Shown here: positions 45,098 to 53,757 of the stretch, piece after piece | How positions within the stretch are numbered: position 1 is the stretch's first letter | How the letters are laid out: the number at the start of each line of letters is the position of its first letter | Assembly: GCA_002412765.1 (NCBI GenBank) | Contig: DHVR01000037.1 | Coordinates: 62,001 to 126,000, forward strand | Length of the DNA stretch: 64,000 nucleotides | Direction of reading: 5' to 3' | DNA from: Leptolinea sp. UBA5203 | GTDB lineage: Bacteria > Chloroflexota > Anaerolineae > Anaerolineales > Anaerolineaceae | Translations under genes and position numbers: made by a program | Notes under the pieces: generated by a model | Database searches by the model: none | Seen by the model: only the letters and a program-made list of their open reading frames with translations | What the model was told of the DNA's origin: nothing

Positions 45098-45964
45098 ATG
45101 CGCTTGAAAGCTGATTTGACGTTATTATTGGTGGCCATTATTTGGGGCAGCGCGTTCGCGGCACAACGCGTGGCGGCGAATTATATCGGTCCCTTTTTGT
45201 TCAACGGCAGCCGCTTTTTATTAGGTGCCATGGTTTTACTCCCTCTAATTCGATTCCGCTTGAGCCTGGATAAAAAAGAACGCCTGTGGGTGCTAGCGGC
45301 TGGTGTCATTTTATGCATCGCCTCAGTCTTGCAACAAGCCGGCTTACAATGGACCTCCGCCGCAAATGCCGGCTTTATCACCGGGCTGTATGTGGTTTTT
45401 GTGCCCATCCTCATGCTGGTGATCTTCCGTCAGCGTATCAGCAAAATCGTGTGGGCGGCTACTTTTCTGGCAGCCGTGGGTATCTTCCTCTTGAGCGCCG
45501 GCGGTAAGCTGGAACTGGCTCCAGGGGATGGGTTGGAATTGATCGGAGCAGTCTTCTGGGCCGCACACGTGGTGGTGGTCGGCCAGGCGATGAGGAAAAC
45601 CGACGCCCTGCACTTCGCCGTCGGGCAGTACCTGGTGGCCGGAGTGTTGAACTTCACCCTCGGACTGCTGCTGGATTGGCAGACCCTGCCGGGTTTGATC
45701 CCGGGCTGGTGGACGGTAGCTTACGTGGGCTTGTTCTCCGTAGCCGTAGGCTACACCCTGCAAGGCAAAGCCCAAAAACACGCCCCGGCCACCGATGCCT
45801 CCCTGATTCTCAGCCTGGAATCCGTCTTTGCCGCCTTTTTTGGGTTTTTATTTTTGCAGGAAACCCTTCGACCGATACAACTTGCCGGGGCGGGGATCAT
45901 TCTGCTGGCAATCCTGATCTCTCAATTCTCTCCCGCGCCAATGATTAAAGAAGAAATAGTTTAA
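45098..45964 (+). CDS. EamA/DMT-superfamily transporter
   Basis: 288 residues, ten hydrophobic helices in two repeated halves of five. LTLLLVAIIWGSAFAAQRVA starts the first EamA unit; WAAHVVVVGQAMRKTDALH and SLILSLESVFAAFFGFLFLQ lie in the second. Such proteins usually export amino acids, sugars or metabolites; the substrate is unknown. The gene stands alone. The start has no strong ribosome site (AAGGTAAACGCTGTT). Confidence 0.88.
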   Translation: MRLKADLTLLLVAIIWGSAFAAQRVAANYIGPFLFNGSRFLLGAMVLLPLIRFRLSLDKKERLWVLAAGVILCIASVLQQAGLQWTSAANAGFITGLYVVFVPILMLVIFRQRISKIVWAATFLAAVGIFLLSAGGKLELAPGDGLELIGAVFWAAHVVVVGQAMRKTDALHFAVGQYLVAGVLNFTLGLLLDWQTLPGLIPGWWTVAYVGLFSVAVGYTLQGKAQKHAPATDASLILSLESVFAAFFGFLFLQETLRPIQLAGAGIILLAILISQFSPAPMIKEEIV

Positions 45965-46005
45965 ACATTCGGGATGAATAATCCCTTGTGATATTTTTCC
46001 ACCCG

Positions 46006-46051
46006 CCCAAACCTGTAGGGAAGGGTCATGACCCTTCCCTACAGGTTTGGG
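46006..46051. repeat. Perfect 46-bp palindrome, GTAG...CTAC family
   Basis: Every base from 46006 to 46051 pairs about the centre between 46028 and 46029. The core is GTAGGGAAGGGTCA/TGACCCTTCCCTAC. It lies 42 bases after the transporter stop. Confidence 0.9.
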
Positions 46052-46192
46052 GCTGCTTACTGTTCATAGGTTATGCGTCCTCTTATCCCCTTTTTAAGCA
46101 CCCCGATATTCCATGGCTGTTTCCGTTGCAATAAAAAATAAATTTTGGGATAAAATCTTGGTATAAGTAAATATTTTATAGGAGTAAGATCT

Positions 46193-46840
46193 GTGAGTGA
46201 ATCCATTCAATTTACCCGAAACTACGAAGATAAAAGTACAAACCAGGGATTTCAGTTTGAATTCTTTTGCAACCGCTGCGGCAATGGATATCGTACCAAT
46301 TTTCGTCCCTTTGCTGCCGGGATGGTCTCCGGAGCCCTGGATACCGCCAGCAGCCTGTTGGGTGGCATTCTAAGCCGGGCCGCCGATGTGGGCAACAGCG
46401 TCAGCTCCGCCAGTCGGGAGAGGGCACATGATCAAGCCTTTCTGGATGCCGCACAGGAATTAAAATCTGAATTTATCCAATGTCCGCGCTGCTCGACCTG
46501 GGTTTGCAAGGAGCGCTGCTGGAATGTGAAACACGGACTTTGTAAAGGCTGCAGCCCTGATCTTGGCGTAGAGATGAGCGCCGCTCAGAGCTCCCGCTCC
46601 GTGGAAGAAGTGTGGGCACACGCCAAAATGGCCGAAGAAGATAAAAAACTGGCCGAAGGCAACTGGCGCGAAACCATCCAGGCCTCCTGTCCGGAGTGCG
46701 GTGCACCACAGGTCACCAATGCCAAATTCTGTCAGGATTGTGGAGCAAAATTACAGACCAGCAGCCATTGCCCGGAATGCGGGGTTAAACTACAGCCAGG
46801 TGCAAAATTCTGCGGGGATTGCGGTCATAAGGTAGGATAA
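46193..46840 (+). CDS. Zinc-ribbon protein
   Basis: 215 residues with a GTG start nine bases after GGAG. It has several metal-binding Cys pairs: CNRCGNGYR near residue 23, CPRC/CKERC/CKGC in the middle, and two double-Cys ribbons at the C-terminus (SCPECGAPQVTNAKFCQDCG and HCPECGVKLQPGAKFCGDCG). A Gly/Ala/Ser-rich helical part separates the first from the rest. Multiple zinc ribbons usually mean protein or nucleic acid binding; the partner is unknown. A strong terminator follows. Confidence 0.82.
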   Translation: MSESIQFTRNYEDKSTNQGFQFEFFCNRCGNGYRTNFRPFAAGMVSGALDTASSLLGGILSRAADVGNSVSSASRERAHDQAFLDAAQELKSEFIQCPRCSTWVCKERCWNVKHGLCKGCSPDLGVEMSAAQSSRSVEEVWAHAKMAEEDKKLAEGNWRETIQASCPECGAPQVTNAKFCQDCGAKLQTSSHCPECGVKLQPGAKFCGDCGHKVG

Positions 46841-46867
46841 TCAAGTTTGAAGCTAGCAAAACAAATC

Positions 46868-46898
46868 AAAAGGTCGCTGTATTGGCGACCTTTTTTGG
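46868..46898 (+). terminator. Terminator after the zinc-ribbon gene
   Basis: AAAAGGTCGC pairs with GCGACCTTTT around TGTATTG, followed by TTTTTTGG. Confidence 0.9.
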
Positions 46899-47011
46899 TT
46901 TCGTCCGCTGTTTTCCCCTCCAGGCGGGGATGAATCATTCAATCCATAATTCCTACAAGAGTTGAGTGATAAAATTGACCAAACTTTGAATGAACCCTGG
47001 AAGGTCTCAAA

Positions 47012-47845
47012 ATGATCGGTAGTTTCATCGCACTTTTATCCGCAGCATCCTGGGGAGCCGGCGACTTTTTAGGCGGCTTGGCCACTCGTAAACAAAACCA
47101 ATTTCAAGTCTTATGGATCACCACCTGCAGCAGCTTGACCTTGATGGCTCTGCTCGCCGTCCTGTGGGGGGAGCATCTGCCCTCTGTGAGCAATATCCTG
47201 ATTGCCCTGGCTGCCGGCATCAGCGGATCGTTGGGACTATCCGCGTTGTACAAAGGCTTGAGCATGGGCAATGCCGCGCTGGTCTCCTCTGTGGCCGGGG
47301 TGGTGGGGGCGATCATTCCCACGCTTGTGGGCGTATGGATTGAGGGCATGCCCAGTACGCTGCATTTAATCGGCTATGGACTCTCCATCGCAGGAATCTG
47401 GCTGGTGACCCTCTCTAAAGGGGAAAATAGAATGCAAGTTAAACAAGGGTTGAGCCTGGCTCTTCTGGCAGGCATTGGTTTTGGCGGGTTTCTGGCGATC
47501 ATTGCCCAAATAGAAGGCGAGCAGATCTTTGCCCCGCTGGTCATTGCCAAATTGGCTTCCCTGACCGTTGCCCTGATTCTCCTGCGCACCCGCAAGCTCC
47601 CCATTCCCAAATTGAGCGCTTTACCCACTGCCATCTGGTCCGGTTTTCTGGACGCCGGGGGTAATTTTCTGTATTTGCTGGCCACCCAATTCACCCGCCT
47701 GGATATTGCCGCGGTGCTGTCCTCGCTCTATCCGGCAGGCACCGTGCTGTTATCCACGATCCTGCTGAAAGAGAAATTGTCGCAGGCTCAATGGCTGGGC
47801 GTGGGGGTATGCCTGTTGGCGATTGGGATGATTACCTCGGGGTAA
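47012..47845 (+). CDS. EamA/DMT-superfamily transporter
   Basis: 277 residues, ten hydrophobic segments in two halves. The start has GGAAGG upstream. LLSAASWGAGDFLGGLATRK opens the first unit; LYPAGTVLLSTILLKEKLSQ ends the second, with the Lys/Glu pair at the helix end usual for EamA proteins. The sequence differs clearly from the transporter at 45098, so it is not a recent copy. Substrate unknown. Confidence 0.87.
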   Translation: MIGSFIALLSAASWGAGDFLGGLATRKQNQFQVLWITTCSSLTLMALLAVLWGEHLPSVSNILIALAAGISGSLGLSALYKGLSMGNAALVSSVAGVVGAIIPTLVGVWIEGMPSTLHLIGYGLSIAGIWLVTLSKGENRMQVKQGLSLALLAGIGFGGFLAIIAQIEGEQIFAPLVIAKLASLTVALILLRTRKLPIPKLSALPTAIWSGFLDAGGNFLYLLATQFTRLDIAAVLSSLYPAGTVLLSTILLKEKLSQAQWLGVGVCLLAIGMITSG

Positions 47846-48062
47846 CAAGGGGATAAGACAGAATATGATTGGAAGTGGTATGTTATTAAAATTGATAGTT
47901 GGCAAGGATTTTGTGGGGTGCTAGAATATTAATGATTAGTACAAATCATTTACAGAGCCGCAGCATCCAACTCCATTAATACATCGAATTAAAATCAATA
48001 ATACCCGTTCGTGCTATGGTATTCATAGGAATGTCTCTTTTTGCGTAACGCTTGGAGGGAAC

Positions 48063-50672
48063 ATGATTATTCGTGTTTATAGTTTAATGATCATCTTTTC
48101 ATTATTGAGTTCCTTTTTTTATACAGGATTAAAGCACACACAGCCGAACACCGATGTGAACCAAGATGTCATGGTCGTGTTCTTAAAGATAACGGATCCC
48201 GATTGTTCCAGCGCAGATAGCTGCCTCCCCGACTTTCCTCAAATACTACGAGATGAGATCCAAACGCCTAGATACACGACTTCGCATTATGAGACTATGC
48301 TGAATTACACGATCAAGAACTACATTCGGGAAGCAACATTTTCAAATGCAATTTTCAATTTTGAGGCGATATCCAATCCATATAGCGCTGATGGATGGTT
48401 TGATGCCCCGCATCCACTAGAGGATTACAATGAATCCGTTAATGCCAGTATGGGAAGAGATGCCTATAACCATGCCTTTTCCGTGATCGGTAATTCGGTA
48501 TCAAATTACGACGTGATTATGGTCGTTACCAATATTCAATTTCATTTTGGCTACACTACAGGAATGGATGGATACCCTCTGGTCGTTGTTGGTGAGAATG
48601 TTGACCCTACCAGTTTTTATGAAGTAGTTGGACATGAATTTGGGCATGTACTTACCCTGGAACATGTTCACATGGGACCCTATGATCTTGTTGGGAATAG
48701 TGATGTGTTGGTTCATTATGGTGGTTGGTCCAAAGCATATGCTGGTTGGGTGCCTGAAGTAACCGATATGCCTTGTATTGGGGGTCAATGTGAAATTACC
48801 ACGGTACTCGATCCATTGGAACGAGCAGGAAACAATGTTTTACGGATACCATTTGCCAATTTACCTGGTAATAATTTTGTGGGATATTTTGTTGAGTGCC
48901 GCGCCAAAATTGGATACGACAACAATATCCCTGAAGAAGGTGTGATCATTACCAAAATAGATACAGTTACAGATCCAAAAATGGCCGCTCAACTTGTATA
49001 TCCTTCAGGCGACAATAACGACACAAATGCGGCCCTTTCACCTGGTGAATCATTTGTTGATAAACCGCAGGGCATCACAATAACTTACCTTTCGAAGGAT
49101 GGAACAAACCGCTGCTCAGTGAAAGCCACGCGCGGTGAAATCGTCGCGCCTGATCCTTTGATTTATTCAGGGAGTGAAGAAGTCAACGAAGCGGGTTATA
49201 CAACCTATGGGTCCAGAGATATTTGGATTGATAGTCAGAAAAATGGTTGGGATGTTTACCCTGCGGATACAGAATTTATTCTTGCAGGAGATCATATAGC
49301 TGTTGTAGGATACGGAGACCCGTTTTGGGCGGAGCACGAAAACCGCATAAAGTTCTTGATTCGGAACTATGGCTATAGCGAAGCAGAAAATGTACTGGTT
49401 GATATCTTTGTAACGCAACCGATTATGCTATATATCCCTGGAATTACGTGTGATGGCCCTGAATTAAATACTGCAACGTTGTTATCCACAATCGTGATCG
49501 ATCATATGGATAAAGGAGAAGTATATTTTGGAGAAGTCCCTTGGACGCCGACTAGTAATTCTGCTGCCCAGATGACCATTGTGATTCGAGATTATGTGGG
49601 AGAAGTCACACACGCCAATAATACTGCCAGTGAAACATATGCAAGGCAGAATATCCTTGCAGAAAGCATCTCAGAAAGCATCAGCGAGAGTAGTGCTTTA
49701 GAATTGTCTGCTTTATTCGATTGGCCGCTAAATGTGCCGATTCAAACAAATCCCAGATGTCTGGAAAGAAAGCCCTATAGATTTGTCAGAAGAGTGATTA
49801 GTGCAATTGATAAAAAATACTGGGTCATGAATCCAGAGAATTTTGAAGGTCTGCTGACCCCAGGGGAGGTTATTGAAATCCCACTGGCAAGCGTACCCTC
49901 TGATAATAGCGTGCCGGGTGATTGTGAAAATATTGAACTTGAATTACAAGCCTGGTATGATGATGTTTTTGTTCCTGTTACAGGGATGACGTTTAAAAGC
50001 TGTGTTGTAGAACCCACAAAACTGGTTTGCAAGCCCCCTGACAAGCCTGTAGAGACAGGTACTGCGGTGACCGTAAGTGGTAATCTTACACCAGCAAACG
50101 GTGATGAAACCCTCGCAATCGAATATACCAGTCCCGGTGGCGACCAAATGATTCAACATGTTAACATTGGTAAAAATGGGGATTACACCGATCGATTCAC
50201 ACCTGATGTTTCTGGAAATTGGCAGTTCCAGGCGTATTGGCAAGGTACAGAAAAAAACGCTTCTGCGGCATCATCAATCTGTAATTTTACTGTCGAAAGC
50301 AGCAAGCCAGAATTTACATTAGGCACGATTACAAACTGCCGTTCTGGCCCCGGAACGGATTATCTGGTTGTCGATTCTGGAAAAATCGGGGAGATATTTG
50401 AAGTGATTTCACGAAGCCAAGATGCCAACTGGCTTTATGGAACGATACATGGATCCAAATGTTGGATGTACCTTCCCCTTGGGAAATTAAACGTAAATCC
50501 CTGGACACTGCCAGAGCGAATAGCACCACCTTTGCCAGTCACTCCAACATCCGTGTCCACTTCAATTTGTAGTAACTACACAAATGAGTCAGGCTGCAGG
50601 CGTCGGGATGATGTTTGTACTTGGGTAAGCACAAGTCCTCTCGCTGGATCAGGTGAATGCGTGCCAAAATAA
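48063..50672 (+). CDS. Secreted M6-like metalloprotease with SH3 and Cys-rich tail
   Basis: 869 residues. The N-terminal hydrophobic signal leads to a protease domain with VVGHEFGHVLTLEHVHM: zinc ligands His191, His195 and His201, catalytic Glu192. Next comes GPYDLVGNSDVLVHYGGWSKAYAGW, the pattern of M6 (immune inhibitor A-type) enzymes. Then follow CARDB-like beta domains, a Ser/Glu stretch (ESISESISESSALE), an Ig-like domain, an SH3 domain (TITNCRSGPGTDYLVV) and a Cys-rich end (CSNYTNESGCRRRDDVCTW) like a PSI or plexin repeat. It should act outside the cell. Base composition is more AT-rich than the neighbours and suggests transfer. Confidence 0.8.
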   Translation: MIIRVYSLMIIFSLLSSFFYTGLKHTQPNTDVNQDVMVVFLKITDPDCSSADSCLPDFPQILRDEIQTPRYTTSHYETMLNYTIKNYIREATFSNAIFNFEAISNPYSADGWFDAPHPLEDYNESVNASMGRDAYNHAFSVIGNSVSNYDVIMVVTNIQFHFGYTTGMDGYPLVVVGENVDPTSFYEVVGHEFGHVLTLEHVHMGPYDLVGNSDVLVHYGGWSKAYAGWVPEVTDMPCIGGQCEITTVLDPLERAGNNVLRIPFANLPGNNFVGYFVECRAKIGYDNNIPEEGVIITKIDTVTDPKMAAQLVYPSGDNNDTNAALSPGESFVDKPQGITITYLSKDGTNRCSVKATRGEIVAPDPLIYSGSEEVNEAGYTTYGSRDIWIDSQKNGWDVYPADTEFILAGDHIAVVGYGDPFWAEHENRIKFLIRNYGYSEAENVLVDIFVTQPIMLYIPGITCDGPELNTATLLSTIVIDHMDKGEVYFGEVPWTPTSNSAAQMTIVIRDYVGEVTHANNTASETYARQNILAESISESISESSALELSALFDWPLNVPIQTNPRCLERKPYRFVRRVISAIDKKYWVMNPENFEGLLTPGEVIEIPLASVPSDNSVPGDCENIELELQAWYDDVFVPVTGMTFKSCVVEPTKLVCKPPDKPVETGTAVTVSGNLTPANGDETLAIEYTSPGGDQMIQHVNIGKNGDYTDRFTPDVSGNWQFQAYWQGTEKNASAASSICNFTVESSKPEFTLGTITNCRSGPGTDYLVVDSGKIGEIFEVISRSQDANWLYGTIHGSKCWMYLPLGKLNVNPWTLPERIAPPLPVTPTSVSTSICSNYTNESGCRRRDDVCTWVSTSPLAGSGECVPK

Positions 50673-50714
50673 CATCTCATCCTATTTTGACTGAGCTTGG
50701 AGCAGCTTCCCCCG

Positions 50715-50744
50715 CCTATAGTGAAGGTTGACCCTTCACTACAG
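50715..50744. repeat. Palindromic repeat, decayed GTAG...CTAC family member
   Basis: CCTATAGTGAAGGT pairs with ACCCTTCACTACAGG with one bulge and one mismatch. It lies 43 bases past the protease stop and has the same outline as the elements at 46006 and 17759. Confidence 0.55.
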
Positions 50745-50820
50745 GTCGATTTTATTTCGACTAAATACCAGTCCTGGACTGCATACACTGCATCTTCTTG
50801 AAAATACACTTTCATTCGTG

Positions 50821-50838
50821 TACACTATAAATAGTGTA
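50821..50838 (+). promoter_or_regulatory. Palindromic operator of the toxin-antitoxin pair
   Basis: TACACTAT-AA-ATAGTGTA, a perfect 18-bp palindrome placed 16 bases before the antitoxin ATG. TTGAAA at 50798-50803 with 17 bases to TACACT gives a possible promoter within the operator, the usual layout for autorepression by an antitoxin. Confidence 0.75.
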
Positions 50839-50854
50839 ATTAATGAGGTGTGCC

Positions 50855-51076
50855 ATGTTACAAAACATAACCCTGAGTGCCGAAAAAATGATGATCGAAC
50901 GAGCCCGTCAAAAGGCTGAAGCCCAAAACACCACCCTGAATGCCGAATTCCGCCGCTGGCTGTCGAGCTATGCCGAAGCGCCCCAATCCGCAGCCGATTT
51001 GGCGAAATTGATGGAACAATTCAACTATGCCAATCCCGGCCAACATTTCACGCGGGACGAAATGAATGAGCGCTAG
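50855..51076 (+). CDS. Antitoxin of a VapBC-like pair
   Basis: 73 residues. The N-terminal half (LQNITLSAEKMMIERARQKA followed by EAQNTTLNAEFRRWL) looks like a ribbon-helix-helix DNA-binding domain: a short strand, then two helices. The C-terminal part (LAKLMEQFNYANPGQHFTR) would bind and block the toxin. GAGGTG lies four bases before the ATG at 50855. It overlaps the toxin gene by 11 bases, so the two are co-translated, and the palindrome upstream is its likely binding site. Confidence 0.82.
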   Translation: MLQNITLSAEKMMIERARQKAEAQNTTLNAEFRRWLSSYAEAPQSAADLAKLMEQFNYANPGQHFTRDEMNER

Positions 51077-51491
51077 AACCTTCCTGGATACCAACATCCT
51101 GGTGTACTGTTTTGACCCAAACCAGCCGCAGAAACAGGCCATTGCCCTAGCCCTGGTTGCAGAAGCACTGCAAAGGGGAAACGGCATCATTAGTTGGCAG
51201 GTGATACAGGAATTCCTGAACGTTGCCACCCGGAAGTTTACCAGTCCCTTAACCCCCGAGGATGCGGCGATTGTTTTGCTAAAGGTATTGTACCCTCTTT
51301 GTCAGGTTTACCCAGATTTAAAGGTCTACCAAGCCGCACTGGAAATCCAGCAAAAAACCGCCTATTCATTTTACGATTCGCTCATTCTGGCTGGTGCCAA
51401 ACAAGGCGGCTGTGGTGTGATCTATTCCGAGGACATGCAGCACGGTCAGCAGGCGAATGGGGTGAGGATTATTAATCCGTTTTTGGAATAG
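51066..51491 (+). CDS. PIN-domain toxin (VapC-like)
   Basis: 141 residues. PIN-domain acidic residues are in place: Asp in FLDTNILVYCFD, Glu in WQVIQEFLNVATRK, Asp in YSFYDSLILAGA and Asp in IYSEDMQHGQQ. These four form the Mg-dependent RNase site. VapC toxins cut specific tRNAs or 23S rRNA; the target here cannot be predicted. Its start lies inside the antitoxin gene. A hairpin (GGTGGGAT/ATCCCACC at 51503-51526) after the stop may end the transcript. Confidence 0.9.
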   Translation: MSARTFLDTNILVYCFDPNQPQKQAIALALVAEALQRGNGIISWQVIQEFLNVATRKFTSPLTPEDAAIVLLKVLYPLCQVYPDLKVYQAALEIQQKTAYSFYDSLILAGAKQGGCGVIYSEDMQHGQQANGVRIINPFLE

Positions 51492-51576
51492 TGTATGATA
51501 TAGGTGGGATTAAAAGCGATCCCACCCTGAATTTTATTGGATTAATAAAAATATTAGTTTGATCTGGGAGATAATT

Positions 51577-52128
51577 ATGCCTACCATTAATCAACAATCT
51601 ACATTTGAAATAGGAAAAGACATTTGGCTACGTTCACGAACAAACGCCTTTGCAAATGAAAGAGCTGTTGTAAGTTATACCTTTTGGTCAAATGTTGTAA
51701 ATGTGCTTGAAGCATTATTCATACTGATTCCTATTGGTTTAGTTTCATATTCCTATACGATTGCAAGTCAATCTTTAGGATTTAGTCAAAATAATCTTTT
51801 TGGTTTATTAATATTATTGACAGTGGTTAGCAATTCTTTAGCCTTATTCCTAAATATCATATCAACTAAACTTTCATTAACTGAGTCTTTATTTCGATTC
51901 AAAGAAAAACTATCAATGTATTCATTGATAAGCCTGAAAGCCAGACAACTTGAACATAATAACTTATCCGATGTGGATGCCAGAAAATTAGCGGATTATC
52001 TACAAGAATTATTTGAAATGACTAAAAATCGTGGGCTTGAACCGGACAATAAATATTTTACGCAAGGGAAAAAATTAATAAAATGTTTAAATACATATCC
52101 CTTCGGTTTTACTAAAGACACTGTATGA
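51577..52128 (+). CDS. SLATT-like two-transmembrane protein
   Basis: 183 residues. Two hydrophobic helices close together (ALFILIPIGLVSYSYTI and FGLLILLTVVSNSLALFL) are preceded by an amphipathic KDIWLRSRTNAFANERAVVS and followed by a helical cytoplasmic tail ending in YLQELFEMTKNRGLE. This matches the layout of SLATT domains, the pore-like membrane effectors predicted in nucleotide-signalled anti-phage and conflict systems. No CD-NTase, SLOG or TIR partner gene is next to it, so it would be an orphan. The start at 51577 has GGGAG seven bases upstream. AT-rich composition. The family call rests on layout and a few positions only. Confidence 0.55.
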   Translation: MPTINQQSTFEIGKDIWLRSRTNAFANERAVVSYTFWSNVVNVLEALFILIPIGLVSYSYTIASQSLGFSQNNLFGLLILLTVVSNSLALFLNIISTKLSLTESLFRFKEKLSMYSLISLKARQLEHNNLSDVDARKLADYLQELFEMTKNRGLEPDNKYFTQGKKLIKCLNTYPFGFTKDTV

Positions 52129-52272
52129 GTAATTCAACCTTACCCATTTAATTATGCTTTCCAGAAATTTTTCCTCATGAGCTTAATCCTATAAACTGGT
52201 TTCTAATTCGAGGTCAAGAGGAGGATAGAGAATTTTATACTCTTTCAGATATGAACTATCTGTCCAAGGGTT
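52129..52272. other. Short non-coding spacer after the SLATT-like gene
   Basis: About 145 AT-rich bases, no gene and no strong hairpin. Confidence 0.4.
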
Positions 52273-52300
52273 GATGGTTTAAATCCATCCGGGGCCACCA
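52273..52300 (+). other. tRNA 3'-end remnant (T-arm, acceptor strand, CCA)
   Basis: GATGG-TTTAAAT-CCATC forms a 5-bp stem with a 7-base loop, followed by CGGGGCC, A and CCA: the last 28 bases of a tRNA. The loop has T where C56 is invariant, and no matching 5' acceptor strand (GGCCCCG) or D-arm lies upstream. The acceptor end fits tRNA-Glu best. Such fragments are left where an element integrated into a tRNA gene. Confidence 0.5.
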
Positions 52301-52399
52301 TTTATTTTGATTCCAAATTCCCTTTGAATATCGTATGTTTGTACCTGTTGAGCAGTATTTGCCTAACAGTTTTTTTATTAGCGACAAATTGGTATGGAT

Positions 52400-52581
52400 T
52401 AATCAAATTATTTGTGTCATCACGAGGGCGTTTTTTGCCCATGGCGATCTCAACGTACGCTGGAAATCACTTCAGATGGATCCAGGTGCCTTATCCCCGG
52501 CTCAGCCTCAACAACCACCGGGGCCGATGATTTCACAACAGGCAGGGGCAAATGGCCCCCGACTTCACTTCACGTCATAAA
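52400..52581. repeat. Decayed intergenic element, possible relative of copies A-D
   Basis: CCCGGCTCAGCCTCAACAACC near 52497-52517 resembles CTGGCTCAACCTCAACGCC of copy B (32446). The resemblance is short. No coding frame with a ribosome site is present. Confidence 0.3.
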
Positions 52582-53757
52582 TTAGCAGCTCATCCATTTA
52601 CCATTTGCCTGGCTGGATTCAATCACACGCTGCGCAAAACGAACGCCTAACAATCCATCCAGTGAATTGGGAAAATACAAGGCCAATGGGTCGGCTTTGC
52701 CGCCTGTTTTGCGCGCCGCAATGGCTTCGGCTGCATCGGAATATAGATTGGCAAAGGCTTCCGGAAAGCCTTCCGGATGTCCTGCAACGATGCGGCTGGA
52801 ACGAGCGGAGAGGGGTAAAGTACCCGGTCCATTGATCGTTCGGATCTGGGCGGGGGCTTGCAGCGGTTTGAAAGCCAGGGTTTGTGGAAATTCCTGCATC
52901 CATTCCAGACTGCCCTTGGACCCGCTCACCCGGATGCGCAGACAATTTTCTACGCCAGCAGCAGCCTGAGTGACCCAAAAATTGCCTCGGGCGCCATTCT
53001 CCATGCGCAATAAAGCCCCGGCATAATCATGCACCAACCGGCCAGGGACAATGGTGCCCACTTCCGCGGCTACCTCTACTACTTCAAGGCCGGTCACGAA
53101 GCGCAGCAAATGATGTGCATGGGAGCCAATATCTCCCAACACTAGGGAAGGCCCGCCCTTCACCGGGTCATATCGCCAGGAAAGTTGGCCCTTGCCTGGC
53201 TCAGGAACCTCTTCAACCGCTCTGCCCCCCTGGACATATTCCACCTGCACCAGGCGAATGGTTCCAATCTGATCTTCCATCACCATGGCTTTCGCCTGAC
53301 GAACCATTGGGTAGCCGCTGTAATTATGGGTCAAACAAAATACCAGGCCGCTATCGATTACCTTTTGGTGCAAAGCCTCGGCATCTTCCAGGGTGTTGGT
53401 CATGGGCTTGTCACAGATCACATCAAATCCGCGCTCCAGAGCTGCCATCGCATACGGATAGTGGCTGTCATTGGGTGTCATAATCGCGATCACCTCAGCA
53501 CCATCCTCGCGTGCATTTTCAGCATCCAGCATCTCGATGACATCGGTGAAAACACGATCCGCAGCCAGCCCAATTTCCAGCCCCGCTTGCCTGGCGCGTT
53601 CAGGGTTGGATGAAAGCACACCGGCAACAATTTCGTAGCGATCATCCAGGCGGGCGGCCTGGCGATGCATGGCGCCAATAAAAGAACCTGGACCTCCACC
53701 GATGACTGCCAAACGTAAACGTCGGCCCAGTACGGAGATAATCGGATTAAGAGTCAT
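52582..53757 (-). CDS. Gfo/Idh/MocA-family oxidoreductase
   Basis: 391 residues. The NAD(P) site is RLAVIGGGPGSFIGAMHRQA at residues about 14-33. The catalytic Lys is in DVICDKPMTNTLEDAEAL (the EKP/DKP motif), and SHAHHLLRFVTG supplies the His pair near the substrate. It should oxidise or epimerise a sugar or cyclitol; inositol dehydrogenase-like and glucose-fructose-type members share this layout. Its ATG follows immediately after the UPF0303 stop, so both are on one message. Confidence 0.88.
   Translation of the reverse strand: MTLNPIISVLGRRLRLAVIGGGPGSFIGAMHRQAARLDDRYEIVAGVLSSNPERARQAGLEIGLAADRVFTDVIEMLDAENAREDGAEVIAIMTPNDSHYPYAMAALERGFDVICDKPMTNTLEDAEALHQKVIDSGLVFCLTHNYSGYPMVRQAKAMVMEDQIGTIRLVQVEYVQGGRAVEEVPEPGKGQLSWRYDPVKGGPSLVLGDIGSHAHHLLRFVTGLEVVEVAAEVGTIVPGRLVHDYAGALLRMENGARGNFWVTQAAAGVENCLRIRVSGSKGSLEWMQEFPQTLAFKPLQAPAQIRTINGPGTLPLSARSSRIVAGHPEGFPEAFANLYSDAAEAIAARKTGGKADPLALYFPNSLDGLLGVRFAQRVIESSQANGKWMSC

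Noticed and set aside
52211..52300. Complete tRNA-Phe gene
   Set aside because: CAGAT-ATGAACT-ATCTG could be an anticodon arm with GAA, but the variable loop would be too long, the D-arm is missing and no 5' acceptor strand pairs with CGGGGCC. Only the 3' remnant is kept.
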